Of a stretch of DNA of 64,000 nucleotides, positions 10,480 through 21,789 are shown in pieces. The notes under the pieces are model-generated. The model was not told the DNA's origin, did not search any database, and saw only the letters and a list, made by a program, of their open reading frames with translations. Within the stretch, counting starts at the first letter, position 1, and each line of letters begins with the position of its first letter. The stretch is from positions 17,174,001 through 17,238,000 of the forward strand of contig OX419757.1 in the NCBI GenBank assembly GCA_948567375.1. Reading direction: 5' to 3'. This DNA comes from Lunularia cruciata (lineage: Eukaryota; Streptophyta; Marchantiopsida; Lunulariales; Lunulariaceae). The translations under genes and the position numbers were made by a program.

Positions 10480-11950
10480 TAAATGTAGTGACTTATCTAT
10501 CCATCTTTAGGTCCTTATAAGTTTTCTCTTCCAACATCTATATTTGCAACTTGAGTTTCTGTAACTTAGTTTTTGTCATCCTTTATATTGTTGCTTCTTC
10601 TTGGATGGCTACCAACTACTCCCAAAGAACTTCCAAGTTTGTGAACATCTTTAACTCTACTTCCTTTGGAATATCATACATGCCTTGAAGTTCTATAATA
10701 GCTTCTTGCCACTATCTTTGGCTGGTTTGTAGCTCACTTTGCATTCTCTTTCTCTAACTCAACTTATAGGGACTCTAACCAAAGGCTGGTTTCCTTCATG
10801 TACTCATTGAACATGGCTTGTAGGGTTGCCTGTCTGGCTTCCACCTCTTGCTTGAATTGGAAGACCTCTTCACTTTGGTCTTGTAACTCTACCTCAAGGC
10901 ACTTTTTTGAAATGTTTCCAGCAATCTAAAGAGCAACCATCTCTCCTTGCAGCCTTTGGACCTCTTGGTCTTGATGTTTCTTTTCATTCTCCAACAAAGC
11001 ATTGTCTTGCTTCAAGTCTTCTACATCCTATAGTAGTGTATATCCTCTCTTGCACTCCTCCTTGTACACAACTTTATACTTCCCTACTTCTAGTAGATAA
11101 GTACTAGTGATCCTTCTTTGCTTCCATTACACACTCATTTTGTATGAAGTCTTTTCACCAGCAAAGTGTAGTCTTTGACTTTGGGCCAATCTTTCTAATA
11201 CTAAGGGAGAATCACCTGCAAGTATGGAATATAGATTCAACAAAACTGATCAAGAAAGAAGCTCCATCAATGATTATATTGGTTATACTTTAGTTACCAC
11301 ATCTTCTTCACATTGGACACCTCTAAGAATCTTCTCCTTATATGTCAATTTCTTCCTCCTTGGCCACTCCTTCTTTGGTCTCCTTCTCTTCTAACTCCAA
11401 AGGTGATCTTGGCTACATTGAGATGGTCGGAAATTTGCTCCAAAGATCATCTGATCTTTAGCTTGGTGGCTATATTCCCCTTATGGGATAGATTTTGCAT
11501 CTGCCTATTCCTCCTTTCCTTTGGTCTTGGTTTCAATCTCCTATAGGGTAAGCTCATTTTCCTCTTGTTCTTGTTCTTCCTTGTCTTTGGCTTTGGCCTC
11601 ATCCAAAAAGATATACACTACTTGAAGATTTTTTCTTACCCTCTTGGCATATTATTTTGATCTTGAAGAAGGAATGGTACTCTTCTTGTCAAGGACCATG
11701 TCCTCCTTCACCTCCATGAATTTTCTTGAGATAATAAACTCCTTGTATGCTTCTTGGACCCTATTGATCACTCCCTTCTCTTTAGGTTATGATTTGGAGT
11801 AGTCTTTAGAGTGAAAGTGATCAGTGAATTTCCTCTGCTCTTCATTGCTCAATAAATTGCTCAAACTATGTAGAAGTGAATGGCAAATGGAGATAAGTAG
11901 GTAGCTCCTCCTTCTTCCTCGAATTCTCAAAACATTGACCAAATTTTTTG
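10480..11950 (-). pseudogene. C1 coding relic: conserved block plus coiled coil
   Basis: In the minus direction a peptide block TYLSPFAIHFY (11904-11872) has a counterpart TYLAPFAVKFY in C2 (near 27330). Further down, 11090-10560 encodes Glu/Lys/Gln/Leu-rich sequence typical of a coiled coil (for example NALLENEKKHQDQEVQRLQ), broken by stops. C2 has the same type of sequence in the same relative place. I do not recognise the family. A gag-like or structural protein of a non-autonomous element is possible, but no zinc knuckle or polymerase is visible. Confidence 0.5.
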
Positions 11951-12775
11951 ATAAAACATAAATGCCTAGTTGCCACTACCATGCATCCACTTGGTCAAAG
12001 AATATTGATTGATTTTCAAGTAAGTTCTTCTCTTGGTTCAAATTATCTTCATGAGTGAGGACACAATTGGTCTTTTGGCTTGATCTATGAGCTGGCCTAT
12101 TGCTCACTCATGATGAACCTTTGATGGCTATTAAGGTAGCGCTTTATGGACTTAGAAGGCAAAGAACTAAATCCCATCACACTCTTCTAAGGCTAGAACT
12201 CCAAGGGTACCTCCAAGACTCAAGACATTGCTCACTAAAAAACTCAATGAAAGAGAGTGATAGTTGTAAATGAAAGGATGATGAGTACCTCCTCACCCCT
12301 AGCTTATATACTTATGATAAAAAATTTACACACCAAATTACTAATTATTGGTGTAGCTCAAGTTACTAGGCTAAAAGTCATAAAGTCGAAAGGAATATCC
12401 AAGCACATGGGAATAATCCCATGAATAGGTTGTCTTGTCCTTACATACCAACTAAGTCAAAGATTCCTTCACATGGGCTATACTTGGACTATAGAAAAAT
12501 CTTCACCAACAAGGCTTGTGGGCCCAAGAGTTCTCAATTCTTTCCTCAAAGCTAAATAACTAGGAATAATACCATGTATTGATTTTCACTCTTTTCCCTT
12601 CCTCTAGAATAGAGTCATCTTTATCTTAGCTAATACTAACTCTAGCTAATCATGATTAACATAGAAGCTTGGCTAAACTCCTTAAAAATAATATTTCTCA
12701 ACTACTTGCAATACCGCACTTAATATCCTTATAGACCATACATGAACTAATGGGTGTTATAGGTCCTTGTAATTA

Positions 12776-13494
12776 GTGATCTGGCAACCATTACTAATAT
12801 TACTTGGCTCAATAAAGGAATTAGTTATTTGTACATTGAACTTCTTGCCCATGTCCCTAAACTTTGTATCTAAAGTCATCTACTCCCAAGTTCATGCTTC
12901 AGGCTCAATCCTCCAATGTTCTTCACTCCATTCTTTTGGGTTGTCTCTCAAGTTGCCACTCATTGAAAGTGAACTAAGATCCCAATTCTAGAGCAAGAAG
13001 GTAGGATGCTTGCTATGGAGGAACTCAATTCTAACATTTATTGGCCATTTATCCACCACTTGGTAGTGGAGGATTATTGTTAGTATTCTACTCATAGCTC
13101 TCTACCCTTTTACCATGTTGGCTATTGATAGAATTGAATAGCACAAAGGTTGTCTACTCCAAAGAATTCTAAGTATCTACTCTCTTTAGGTTACACTCAA
13201 GAATTTTCTCTATTGAAGATGCACTTGCTCATAGGAAAGTTCTAGTAGAAGAAAGAATTTTTCATCTCTACTCTTGACTTTATAGTCAAGGTTCTTTAGC
13301 CAATGGTTTTCAATAGGTGCTCTATCCATACATGAGAACTCCTTGGCAACTTGAAATGGTTCTTGGTGGTGGTTGTTTACTTGCACATGGCAAGAGAGTT
13401 TGAATTTGCAATGTAGTCTTTGGTTTTGAAACTCTTTGGGCAAAGAGTCTTTGTAACTTCAATCTTTGGTTTGGTTTTTTCTTTGTATTTTCAT
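12776..13494. other. Centre of the C1/C2 inverted pair, no gene seen
   Basis: About 0.7 kb lies between the points where C1 (minus) and C2 (plus) stop matching each other. It is AT-rich with no recognisable reading frame. The C-element termini may fall here. Confidence 0.5.
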
Positions 13495-13652
13495 TCTTTG
13501 TCCTATAATGCCCATTTGTGCATGTATGTGCTATTGTGATATTTACTTTGGAATTAGAAGTACTTGAGAAATATTATTTAGATAGAGATAAAAGATGGTT
13601 CTACATTAATCATGATAGGCTAAAGTTAGTCATAGCTAAGATAGATCTGACC
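13495..13652 (+). mobile_element. Left fragment of family C copy C2
   Basis: This matches the reverse complement of about 12620-12760 of C1 (shared TTGAGAAATATTATTT and TTAATCATGAT). It was contiguous with 26057 onwards before A2 inserted. Confidence 0.6.
13648..13652. repeat. A2 target-site duplication, left copy
   Basis: TGACC lies directly outside the 3' LTR and is identical to 26052-26056 outside the 5' LTR. Confidence 0.92.
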
Positions 13653-14391
13653 TGTAATACTCCAAGGACAAGAGAAGAGAGAAAAAACAGATTGCATTCT
13701 CAAACATTCGATGCCCCAAGGGAGCACCTTCTCTTTATTATATAGACAAAGAGGATCTCCTCCAAGGAAGCTCCACCATAGGATTAGGGACACAGATAGG
13801 TGACATGTCAGCAAGCTCCACCCTTGGATTACTTACTTGGATGGGTGACCTGTTGGGTCTAGGTCCTATCTGGTTGGTCAAACAAGCTTTGACTAGAGAG
13901 AATCTTGTAGGGAATCTTCCTGTAGGAATCTCAAAATCACGTGAGTAAAGTACCATTGGAAAGCTCTTGACGAGACAAAGCAAGGGGGAGGGAAGGCCAG
14001 CCGTTCCTCCATGGGGGGGGGAATTTACACATTTTCGAGGCCTAATTCATCCGTTTAGGCCTCCAAAATTGCCTTCAAAGATTGCAAGCATATTTTGGTT
14101 CCTACTCTATTAGTAGAAGTCCCCATTTGGTGATACCTCTTTCTGATCTGTTTAGTCCATCATGTGTAACATTCTTCCAGATGTTACCAAACCAATATTC
14201 ACCTTTAAATCATATGTCTAGCTATTGGTTCTAAGGTTCTCAAGTCTATTTTGGTTTCTACCCTATTAGTAGAAGTACTCTTTTGGTGATACTTCTATCT
14301 GATTTATTTTGACCATCATGTTTAACATCATTCTAGAAGTTACCAAACCAAATTTCACATCTAGATTATATGGCTAACCCTTGGTATTACA
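13653..14391 (-). repeat. A2 3' LTR (739 bp)
   Basis: TGTAATAC...GTATTACA ends, nearly identical in length and sequence to 25310-26051. It includes a U3 tandem duplication: units at 14091-14246 and 14247 to about 14380 both begin TATTTTGGTT and contain CTATTAGTAGAAGT, GGTGATAC and TTACCAAACCAA. Confidence 0.95.
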
Positions 14392-14393
14392 GA

Positions 14394-14406
14394 CCTCCCT
14401 CCTTTT
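14394..14406 (-). other. A2 polypurine tract
   Basis: The minus strand reads AAAAGGAGGGAGG immediately before the 3' LTR, as needed to prime plus-strand DNA synthesis. Confidence 0.85.
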
Positions 14407-16367
14407 AAGACGCAACGTCCTCGTTGCACAATTGCTGCTCAAATTCTTGCACCAACACCGGTGCATGTGCCAAATTGGCAGCAGGTTCACAGGTTGCTTC
14501 ATAGAAGGGGTAACCTTTCCATTGTACTAGATATTCCACCTGTGGATGGCAAGGACCACGCATGTGTTTTTGGAGAATCTGCTCCACTTCATATTCCTCT
14601 GTGCCATCAATGAGTGTTGGACAAGGTCGAATGTCCTGTGTGGAATGACCTTGGCCTGATCGGGGAGCATATCTGCATAGTAGGGAGACATGGAACACTG
14701 GATGGATCTTCATGTGTAGTGGTAGCTCAAGGTGATAGGCCACAGTGCCGATGCGATGAAGAATCAAGAAAGGCCCAATAAACGAGGTCTGAGCTTACGA
14801 GATCCAACTAATATGAGGTTGGTTGTCGATAGCCACACTTGATCCCCAACATTGAACTCCATGTGCCTACGGTGTGCATCAACATACTGCTTTTGTCAAT
14901 TTTGTGCAATCTATAACCTGTGCTTGGCGCTCTCCACACCTTGTTGGATTCTAGAAACAAATGTGTTGACTGCATCAACCTTGGTAGTCACTGGATGGAT
15001 CTTCATCAAGCTAGAAGGTGTGAAGGGATGCTCACCATACATGAGGAATAATAGAGTGACTTGGGTGGATGCATTCACTAAATTGTTGTAAGCAAATTCC
15101 ACCAACGGTAGTAGGGTGTCCCACCTCTCTTGCTCTTCTAAGGTGAAGCCGCGTAACATGTCTTCAATCGTGCGATTAGCCCGCTTTGTTTGGCCATTTG
15201 TTTGTGGGTGGTAAGCTGTAGACATGGCCAACTTGGTTTTGAAGAAACCAAAGAGTGTTTGCCAAAACAAACTGGTGAATTGGGTGCCTCTATTGGTGAT
15301 GAGTACTCTAGACAAGCCATGGTGAGCAAAGACTGCATCTAAGTATAGTTGAGCTAGTTGTGGAGCGATCACCTCCTTGGTGGTAGGGCATACATGAATC
15401 ATTTTGCTGAGCCGGTCCACAAAGACCACAATGGAGTCAAACCCTGAGGTGGTCTTGGGTAATTCGCAGATGAGATCCATACTCACTTGTTCCTAACGTT
15501 GGGTAGGAGTGGAGAGAGGTTGAAGGAGCACTGCAGGAGCTTGATTAGAAGCTTTGTTCTGTTGACAAAGTAGGCAGCTACGCACATAGTCCATCACATC
15601 GTTGCTCATCTTGGGCCAATAGTAATGGCGCTTGACTGCATCCAAGGTCTTGTCTACTCCGACATGAGTTGCAATGGCCAAATCATGACATTCCGCTAGA
15701 ATGGTGGTGCGTAAGTCTGGAACATTTGGGATCCATAATTTGCCATCCCGAAAGGTGAGTCCTTGGGTGCTAGTGACACCTTTGGACAATTGCGCTTCTA
15801 CAATCTATGGATCAGTTTTTGTAGCACCTAGAATCTCTTGCCAGAATTCAGGGTTAATCTTAACCTCTGCCACCAAGTTGTTGGCCATTGGCATACGGGT
15901 CAATGCATCTGCCAGTTGTTTCTTACCTTCCACGTAGGTGATTATCATGTTGAAGCATTGTTGCCACTCTGCCTACCGAATTTGGCAACAAGATAGATCC
16001 TTCTGCGTCTCAAGGTAGACTAGAGGTTTGTGGTCTGTCTCTACTACAAATGCCTTCTCGCCCAGGTAGTGCTTCCAATGCTTGGTTGCTAGAACGATGG
16101 CCAGCTCTTCTCGTTTTGTGATGTGGTAATTGCGCTCTGCCGGTAACAACTTTCGAGAGAAATATGCAATTGGATGCCATCCGTCATGCCACTCTTGTTG
16201 TAGGACTGCTCCTATTGCTACGCTTAATGCATCTGTAGCCAACTTGATTGGACGTTTTGGGTCATACCACTTCAAGATTGGTGCATGTAGCAAGGCGGCG
16301 TTCAATTCTTGAAAGGCCAACTCTCGTGTGGTTCCCCATGTCCACTTCTTCCCCTTGCCAAGTAGTT

Positions 16368-16611
16368 AAAGGTTGTGCAACCTTGGAGAAGTCCTTGACA
16401 AATCTATGATAGAATCCCGTCAACCCCAAGAAGCTCTTAAGTTGAGTCTGATCTTCTAGGGCACTCCATTTTTGAATAACGGCACTCCATTAGTGCCATT
16501 AAAGGTTGTGCAACCTTAGAGAAGTCCTTCACAAATCTACAATAGAATCTCGTCAACCCCAAGAAGCTCTTAAGTTGAGTCTGATCTTCTGGGGCACTCC
16601 ATTTTTGAATG
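16368..16611. repeat. Tandem duplication within A2 pol
   Basis: Two copies of about 110 bp, offset by 133 bp (GGTTGTGCAACCTT at 16371 and 16504, then CAAGAAGCTCTTAAGTTGAG and GGCACTCCATTTTTGAAT). The duplication shifts the frame after SKVAQPLMALME. A1 has the single-copy arrangement near 690-800. Confidence 0.88.
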
Positions 16612-17738
16612 ACCTCTATTTTATCTGTCAATACTTGAATGCACTCTGCACTTACTCTATGCCCCAAGTAGTCTACTTTAGACTTGCCAAACTCACACTT
16701 TGAGATTTTGGCGTACAACTGATTCTATCTTAGAATCTGGAGGACCTCTCATAGATGTTGTTTGTGTTTTGTCATTGTGCTACTATATACTAAGATATCA
16801 TGCAAGAAGACAATAACAGACTTATCCAAGTATGGATGAAATATGTCATTCATTAGGCTCATGAAAGTGGCAAGTGCATTGGTGAGGCCAAAAGGCATCA
16901 CAAGATACTCAAAGTGGCCATACCTGGTTCGAAAGGCAGTTTTGTACACATCCTCCTTTGCAATTTGGATTTGATTATAACCGCTCTGCAAGTCCAGTTT
17001 GGTGAAGTATCTCGCTCCATGGAGTTGATCAAACAGGTCATCCATGCAAGGTAAGGGGTATTTGTTCTTCACTGTTTGCTGATTGAGACCCCGATAGTCA
17101 ATGCACATGTGCATTGTACCATCCTTCTTCTTCACAAACAAGACCGGGGCCCCATATGGTGATATGCTAGGTTGGATGAACCCTTTCTGTAGCATCTCCT
17201 CAATTTGAGTCTTACACTCCTCCAACTCATGAGGTGATAGGCGATATGGGGCCTTACAAGGAGGTGTCTTCCCCAGGAGTGTCTCTATTTTGTGATCTAC
17301 TCGCCTTTTAGGTGGTAATCCTGAGGGTAGATCATCGGGAAAGACATCTTGAAACTCATCCACCACATCTTTCAATTTCTGAGGAATTTGTCCAGCGAGT
17401 TGTGCACTCTGGACTTCTTTTATTAGACCCATAAAACATCTATCGGTCTTATAGATAGTTGTCGTCCCTACGACATATAGAGGCAGTTTCTGCTTGTGTG
17501 ATTTTTCTTTAACCCCAATGATTTACCATTGGTGGGTTCTCACTACTTTCTTCCTCCAATCCACCATTGGGTTGTACTGCTCCATCCATGGCATGCCTAA
17601 AATTGCATCATAACGGGCTAACTGTATCACTCGCCACTCAATTGCTTCCTAATATTCTCCTACAGAGAGGGTTACCTGTCTAGGTAATGATTCAATCCTC
17701 TCTGTTTGCCCATTTGGTAACTCTATTTCTTCACTTCC

Positions 17739-17743
17739 ATCTC
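17739..17743. repeat. B2 target-site duplication, left copy
   Basis: ATCTC here and ATCTT at 23400-23404. In A1 the uninterrupted sequence is CCATCTCTCTCTAG, which shows that one copy was ATCTC and has since changed by C to T. Confidence 0.8.
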
Positions 17744-17995
17744 TATAAAAGACCAAAACCAAGGAGAGAAATAGGAGAATGGAAACTCACATTGGGATAC
17801 TTGAATGAGGGAAAACTCCAAATCCCTAGCATGAGCTTCGGCTTTGGTATTTAAAGGTAGCATACAAGACTCATCAAGGTTCTCAAGAAGCTTCCTTGAG
17901 CCGCTTTCTTGGAGTGCAAGCCAAGTTAACCAAGAAGCTTCTCAAGAAGCTTCCTTCTAGAAGCCACCTACTTGGAGTGCAAGCTAAGCTAGTTA

Positions 17996-18013
17996 GAAGC
18001 TTCTAGAAGCTTC
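17996..18013. promoter_or_regulatory. Perfect four-module heat shock element in B2 3' LTR
   Basis: GAAGCTTCTAGAAGCTTC is identical to 8062-8079 in B1. Confidence 0.65.
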
Positions 18014-18083
18014 CTTCTAGAAGCTACCTGCTTAGGGCGCAAGTTAACTAGTTGGGAAGCTTCCCAAGAAGCTTCTTAGATAC

Positions 18084-18096
18084 TTCTAGAATATTC
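18084..18096. promoter_or_regulatory. Three-module heat shock element in B2 3' LTR
   Basis: TTCTAGAATATTC is in the same relative position as in B1 and the B2 5' LTR. Confidence 0.6.
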
Positions 18097-18165
18097 TAGG
18101 CTATTTTGTCTTATTCTCTACTTTGTAAACCCAACTAACTTTGTCGCTAAACTCCATATTGTTAC

Positions 18166-18178
18166 ATATTCCCCCACC
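18166..18178 (-). other. B2 polypurine tract
   Basis: The minus strand reads GCGGTGGGGGAAT next to the 3' LTR. Confidence 0.8.
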
Positions 18179-21151
18179 GCTAGTTGGTGACGTCCTCGTT
18201 GCCAGTGAAGCTTTGAATTCCTTGATGGCCATCTGTGCATTTTGGAGGTGGGAAAGAGGTTCCCATGTGGCATCATGAAGGGGATACCCTTTCCAAAGGA
18301 CCTTGTACTCCGTATGTTGGTGACGGCCTCGTTGAATATGACGAAGCGCAAGGATACGATCAACTTTGTACTCTTCATGATCATTGATAGGGACAGGCAG
18401 AGGAGGAGGTTGGACTCGAGAGGAAAAGGAAGAGGGGTTAGGAACAAAGGGTTTCAACTTGGAAACATGAAAGACAGGATGGATACGCATGTGACAAGGC
18501 AAGGCAAGTTGATAAGCAATAGGCAAGACAATGTGGGTGATATCAAAGGGTCCCATCCAATTAGGAGCAAGTTTACGAACTTGGGAATCAAGTGGGAGAG
18601 GGAGGTTACTAGAGGATAACATGACTTTATCGCCAACTTCAAAGGTGAGATCACGACGATGGTGGTCCGCATATTGTTTTTGGTGATTCTGAGCAACAAG
18701 GAGGTGAGACTTGGCTTGTTGGAGAGATTGGGATATAGTGGTCAAGAATGTGGAAGTATGAGGAACCTGAGAGGGAGGGGGAGCAAGAAGCAAATCTGGA
18801 ACAAGCGGATCTTGGCCAAAATTGAGAAAGAAGGAAGAAAATCCGGTGCTTGCCTGTTTGGAATTGTTGTAGGCAAATTCTACAGCTGCAAGACATTCAT
18901 CCCAGTTGGTATGGTGGACATTAACAAAGGCCCGCAACATATCCTCCAATGTATGATTTGCACGTTCAGTTTGTCCATCAGTTTGAGGATGATAGGCCGT
19001 GGACAAAGCAAGCTTCGTGCTGAGTATCTGGAAGAGTGCTTGCCAAAACTTCCCAGTAAATTGAGGATCACGGTCGGAGATGAGTACATGTGGCATCCCA
19101 TGATGCTTGAAGACATTGTCAAAGTAGATTTGCGCTAAGGTTGGAGCATCCACAATATCACAAGTTGGTGCCAAGTGGATTTGCTTACTAAGCTTATCCA
19201 CAAACACCACGATTGCGGTGTGTCCTTGTTTTGTCTTTGGCAAGGATATGATGAGATCCAAGCTCACATGCTCCCAACGAGCGGATGGAATGGCAAGCGG
19301 TTGAAGGAGTCTACTCGGCTTCTGATTATTGGCCTTGTTACGTTGGTAGCTCTCACACAATCTGACAAATTCTCAAACATCTCATGTCATGTTGGGCCAC
19401 CACCATTGACGTTGGAGGGTACCCAAGGTCTTGTCCACACCCATGTGACCAGCGATGGGTAAATCATGGGCTTCTTGAAGGCGCACAAGTCAAAGATCAC
19501 CTTTGGTTGGAACATAGATCCGGTCCGCATGGAATAGAAGGCCTTCCTTGAAGGAGAAGGTGTTGTACTCTTTGTCACCTATTGTTAGACGACCATGTAC
19601 CATTTGGAAGAAGTGATCTTGTCGGAGAGCTAACCAAAACTCATTATGGATCTTGGGGTCAATTAACACCGTCGTAATTGCTGCCGCGATGAGAGGAAGA
19701 GACTTCAAATCAGGTTGTTGTGATAGAGCATCAGGGATGACATGGAACCGACCTGGTTTGTACTCAAGTTTGATGTCAAACAATTGAAGTTGCTCTTCCC
19801 ATCGATGATGTTGACTCTTCATGTGCTCCAGGTGTAAGGTCTGCAACAATGGCTTGTGATCAGTTTGCATGATCACTTGTTTCCCCAAGAGATAATGCCT
19901 CCATACCTTGGCGGCATATACCATTGCAAGTTGTTCCTGATCTCGAGCAAAGTAATTTCTTCCAGCTGTATTTAGTCGGCAAGACACAAAGGCAATGGGA
20001 TGTAGTCCATCTAGAAATTCTTGTTGCAACACAGCTCCAATTGCAAAGTTAGAAGCATCAAAATCAACCACACAAGGTAGTTGAGGATCATATGGTTGAA
20101 GAATGGGTCTCGAAGACACCATATTTTTCAACTTTTGGAATGCTTCTTCATGTTTGGTTATCCATTGAAAGCTCGAGTTCTTTCCCAAGAGGTCAGTCAA
20201 TGGTGCAGCCACATGAGCATAATAGTGGATGAATTGCCGGTAAAAACTAGCCAATCCATTGAATGCCATACTTCTGTAGCATCCTTTGGGGTAGGCCAAT
20301 CAGTAATGGCCTTGATCTTCTCTTCTTCCATCTTGATCTCCTCTGATGAGATCTTATGATCCAAGAAGGTAACCTCTTTCAGCCAAAAAGCACACTTTGA
20401 CTTCTTACAATAAAATTTCCATTGTCGTAGTTGTCTTAGGACCTCTTGCACATGATTCAAATGTTTTGCCTCTATCTTGCTATAAATTAAGATATCATCC
20501 AAGAATACCACCACTAACCAATCCAATAGTCCATCCAACACCCAATGCATCTGATCCATGAAGACTGTTGGAGCATTAGTGAGTCCGAAAGGTAGAACTC
20601 TCCACTCAAAATGCCCATACCTTGTGCAAAAGGTAGTCTTTTGCACATCCTTTCTATCAATCAGAATTTGCCAATAGCCGTTACAAAGATCCAACTTGGA
20701 AAGTAACGTGCTCCACTTAGTTGATCAAGTAAGTCATCGATCCGAGGCAAGAGATATGCATTCTTCACGGTTTGCTTATTGAGCCCATGATAATCAATAC
20801 AAAATCAAAGTCTTCCATCCTTCTTTGGAACAAATAGTACCGGTGCTCTCCAAGGAGAGGTACTATGTTGTATGAAGTCCTTCAGTCCTTCTCCAACAAC
20901 TCTGTAAGTGTTATTTGCAACTCCTCCAACTCCTTTGGTGAGAGCCAATAGATCGGTCTACTCACTGGAGTACTCCCTGGCAATAACTCGATCTTGAAGG
21001 GCATACCTTGATCAGAGGGTAATCCCTTTGGCAGATCATCCGGAAACACGTCCGCAAACTCCTTAACTATCCGATCAACCATTACTTGATGAGGCTCTTG
21101 GTCCTCCACAGATTGGTCTTGTGTAATCGGCTTGATCCTCACCGCAAATAC

Positions 21152-21331
21152 AGACTTATCTTCCTCCAAAGCTTGCTCTACGGTTGCTTTACTAGCAAAC
21201 TTCCCTTCTAGGGACTCATCTCTCTTCCAAGCTTGCTCCATGGTTGCCTTCTTGGCAAACTTCCCATCTTGGGACTCCACTTCCTTCAAGGTTTGCTCTA
21301 TGGCTACCTTCTCAACAAACTTCCCATCTTG
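21152..21331 (-). repeat. Three 60-bp repeats in the B2 protease-RT linker
   Basis: Residues 148-207 of the frame starting at 21772 form three imperfect 20-residue units beginning QDGKFVEKVA, QDGKFAKKAT and LEGKFASKAT and each containing EQ. B1 has two units. This is an in-frame coding minisatellite in pol. Confidence 0.85.
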
Positions 21332-21789
21332 GGCCTGACTATTCTTAGGTGTCTTACTCAGAGGTGCCAGACAACCTAATCGGAAATTCCTACCTTGGTG
21401 TTGTACTTGAATTTGGCGTCGGGTCCAATCAAATTGAACCTTATGACATTCAAGCCAAGGTAGACCCAGAATGATATCATAGTGTAGAGGTGCCACTACA
21501 AACCTCATACACTCCAAATACTCCTTCCCAATCTTGAAGGTAACAAGATGCGAGGTGCGGAATGCAGAACCCTTTCTACCATCCGCCATCATCAAACTAC
21601 TTCCAATTACTAGCTTGATAGAAATATCCAATTCCTTTGCTACTTGCATAGACATGCAATTCTCTGAACTTCTAGAATCAACCAAAATTCTACAACCTTG
21701 ATTAGATATCATACCTTGCAAGTGAAGCAGACTTGCATAGGTCGAGCCTTCAATCCCATTGGAACTAATCAAGCTCCCAATAGGTGGCT

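Larger units (their letters stand above)
8233..12775 (-). mobile_element. Degenerate family C element, copy C1
   Basis: The reverse complement of this stretch matches the C2 copy over several kilobases. For example, 12060-12620 matches 26060-26570, 12620-12760 matches 13508-13652, and about 9970-10060 matches 29610-29690. The region matching near 12060-12760 looks like the promoter/LTR end: in the minus direction it contains a TATA-like ACTTATAAGTATATAAG-type stretch near 12300 followed by a start-proximal leader. I find no RT, integrase or protease in it. The readable coding remnants are a conserved peptide block and coiled-coil-like sequence. It may be a non-autonomous LTR element, but the termini could not be defined. 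Confidence 0.6.
14405..17743 (-). pseudogene. A2 pol relic (protease end, RT, RNase H, integrase, chromodomain)
   Basis: From high to low coordinates: the end of protease; RT at 17432-16749 ([13 protein letters not shown], but the active-site box reads FLHDILVYS with one catalytic Asp changed to His); RNase H pieces at 16718-15973 (TDHKPLVY retained) disrupted by a tandem duplication; integrase zinc domain at 15789-15493 (HDLAIATH, CLLCQQNK); integrase core at 15486-14911; chromodomain at 14767-14405 (EYLVQWKGYPFYEATCEP, with Cys in place of the usual second Trp). In the integrase core the second Asp of the DDE triad is Asn (ITNRGTQF) and the Glu is Lys (NGQTKRANRT). The gene is not functional. 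Confidence 0.92.
17744..18165 (-). repeat. B2 3' LTR (422 bp)
   Basis: The repeat runs from TATAAAAGACC (TG changed to TA) to TATTGTTACA and is paired with 22976-23399. It carries the perfect heat shock arrays at 17996-18013 and 18084-18096. Its TATA region near 17850 reads TATTTAAAG, unlike the intact 5' LTR. Confidence 0.94.
18101..21772 (-). pseudogene. B2 pol, nearly complete but frameshifted
   Basis: Protease starts at 21772 (ILVDSRSSENCMS, D-S-R in place of D-S-G). A linker with three 20-residue repeats follows, then RT at 20880-20200 (FLDDILIYS intact), with a one-base loss near 20700 and a two-base loss near 20268 relative to B1. RNase H is at 20150-19700 with its acidic residues visible (VDFDAS, QEQLAM, TDHKPL, PDALSQ). 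The integrase zinc domain contains stops and has CESY instead of C-x2-C. The integrase core is at 19290-18900 with the D...D...E triad present (SLDLIISLP, ISDRDPQF, DGQTERAN). The chromodomain is at about 18390-18230 (EYKVLWKGYPLHDATWEP). The last frame ends inside the 3' LTR, at 18101. Confidence 0.93.
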
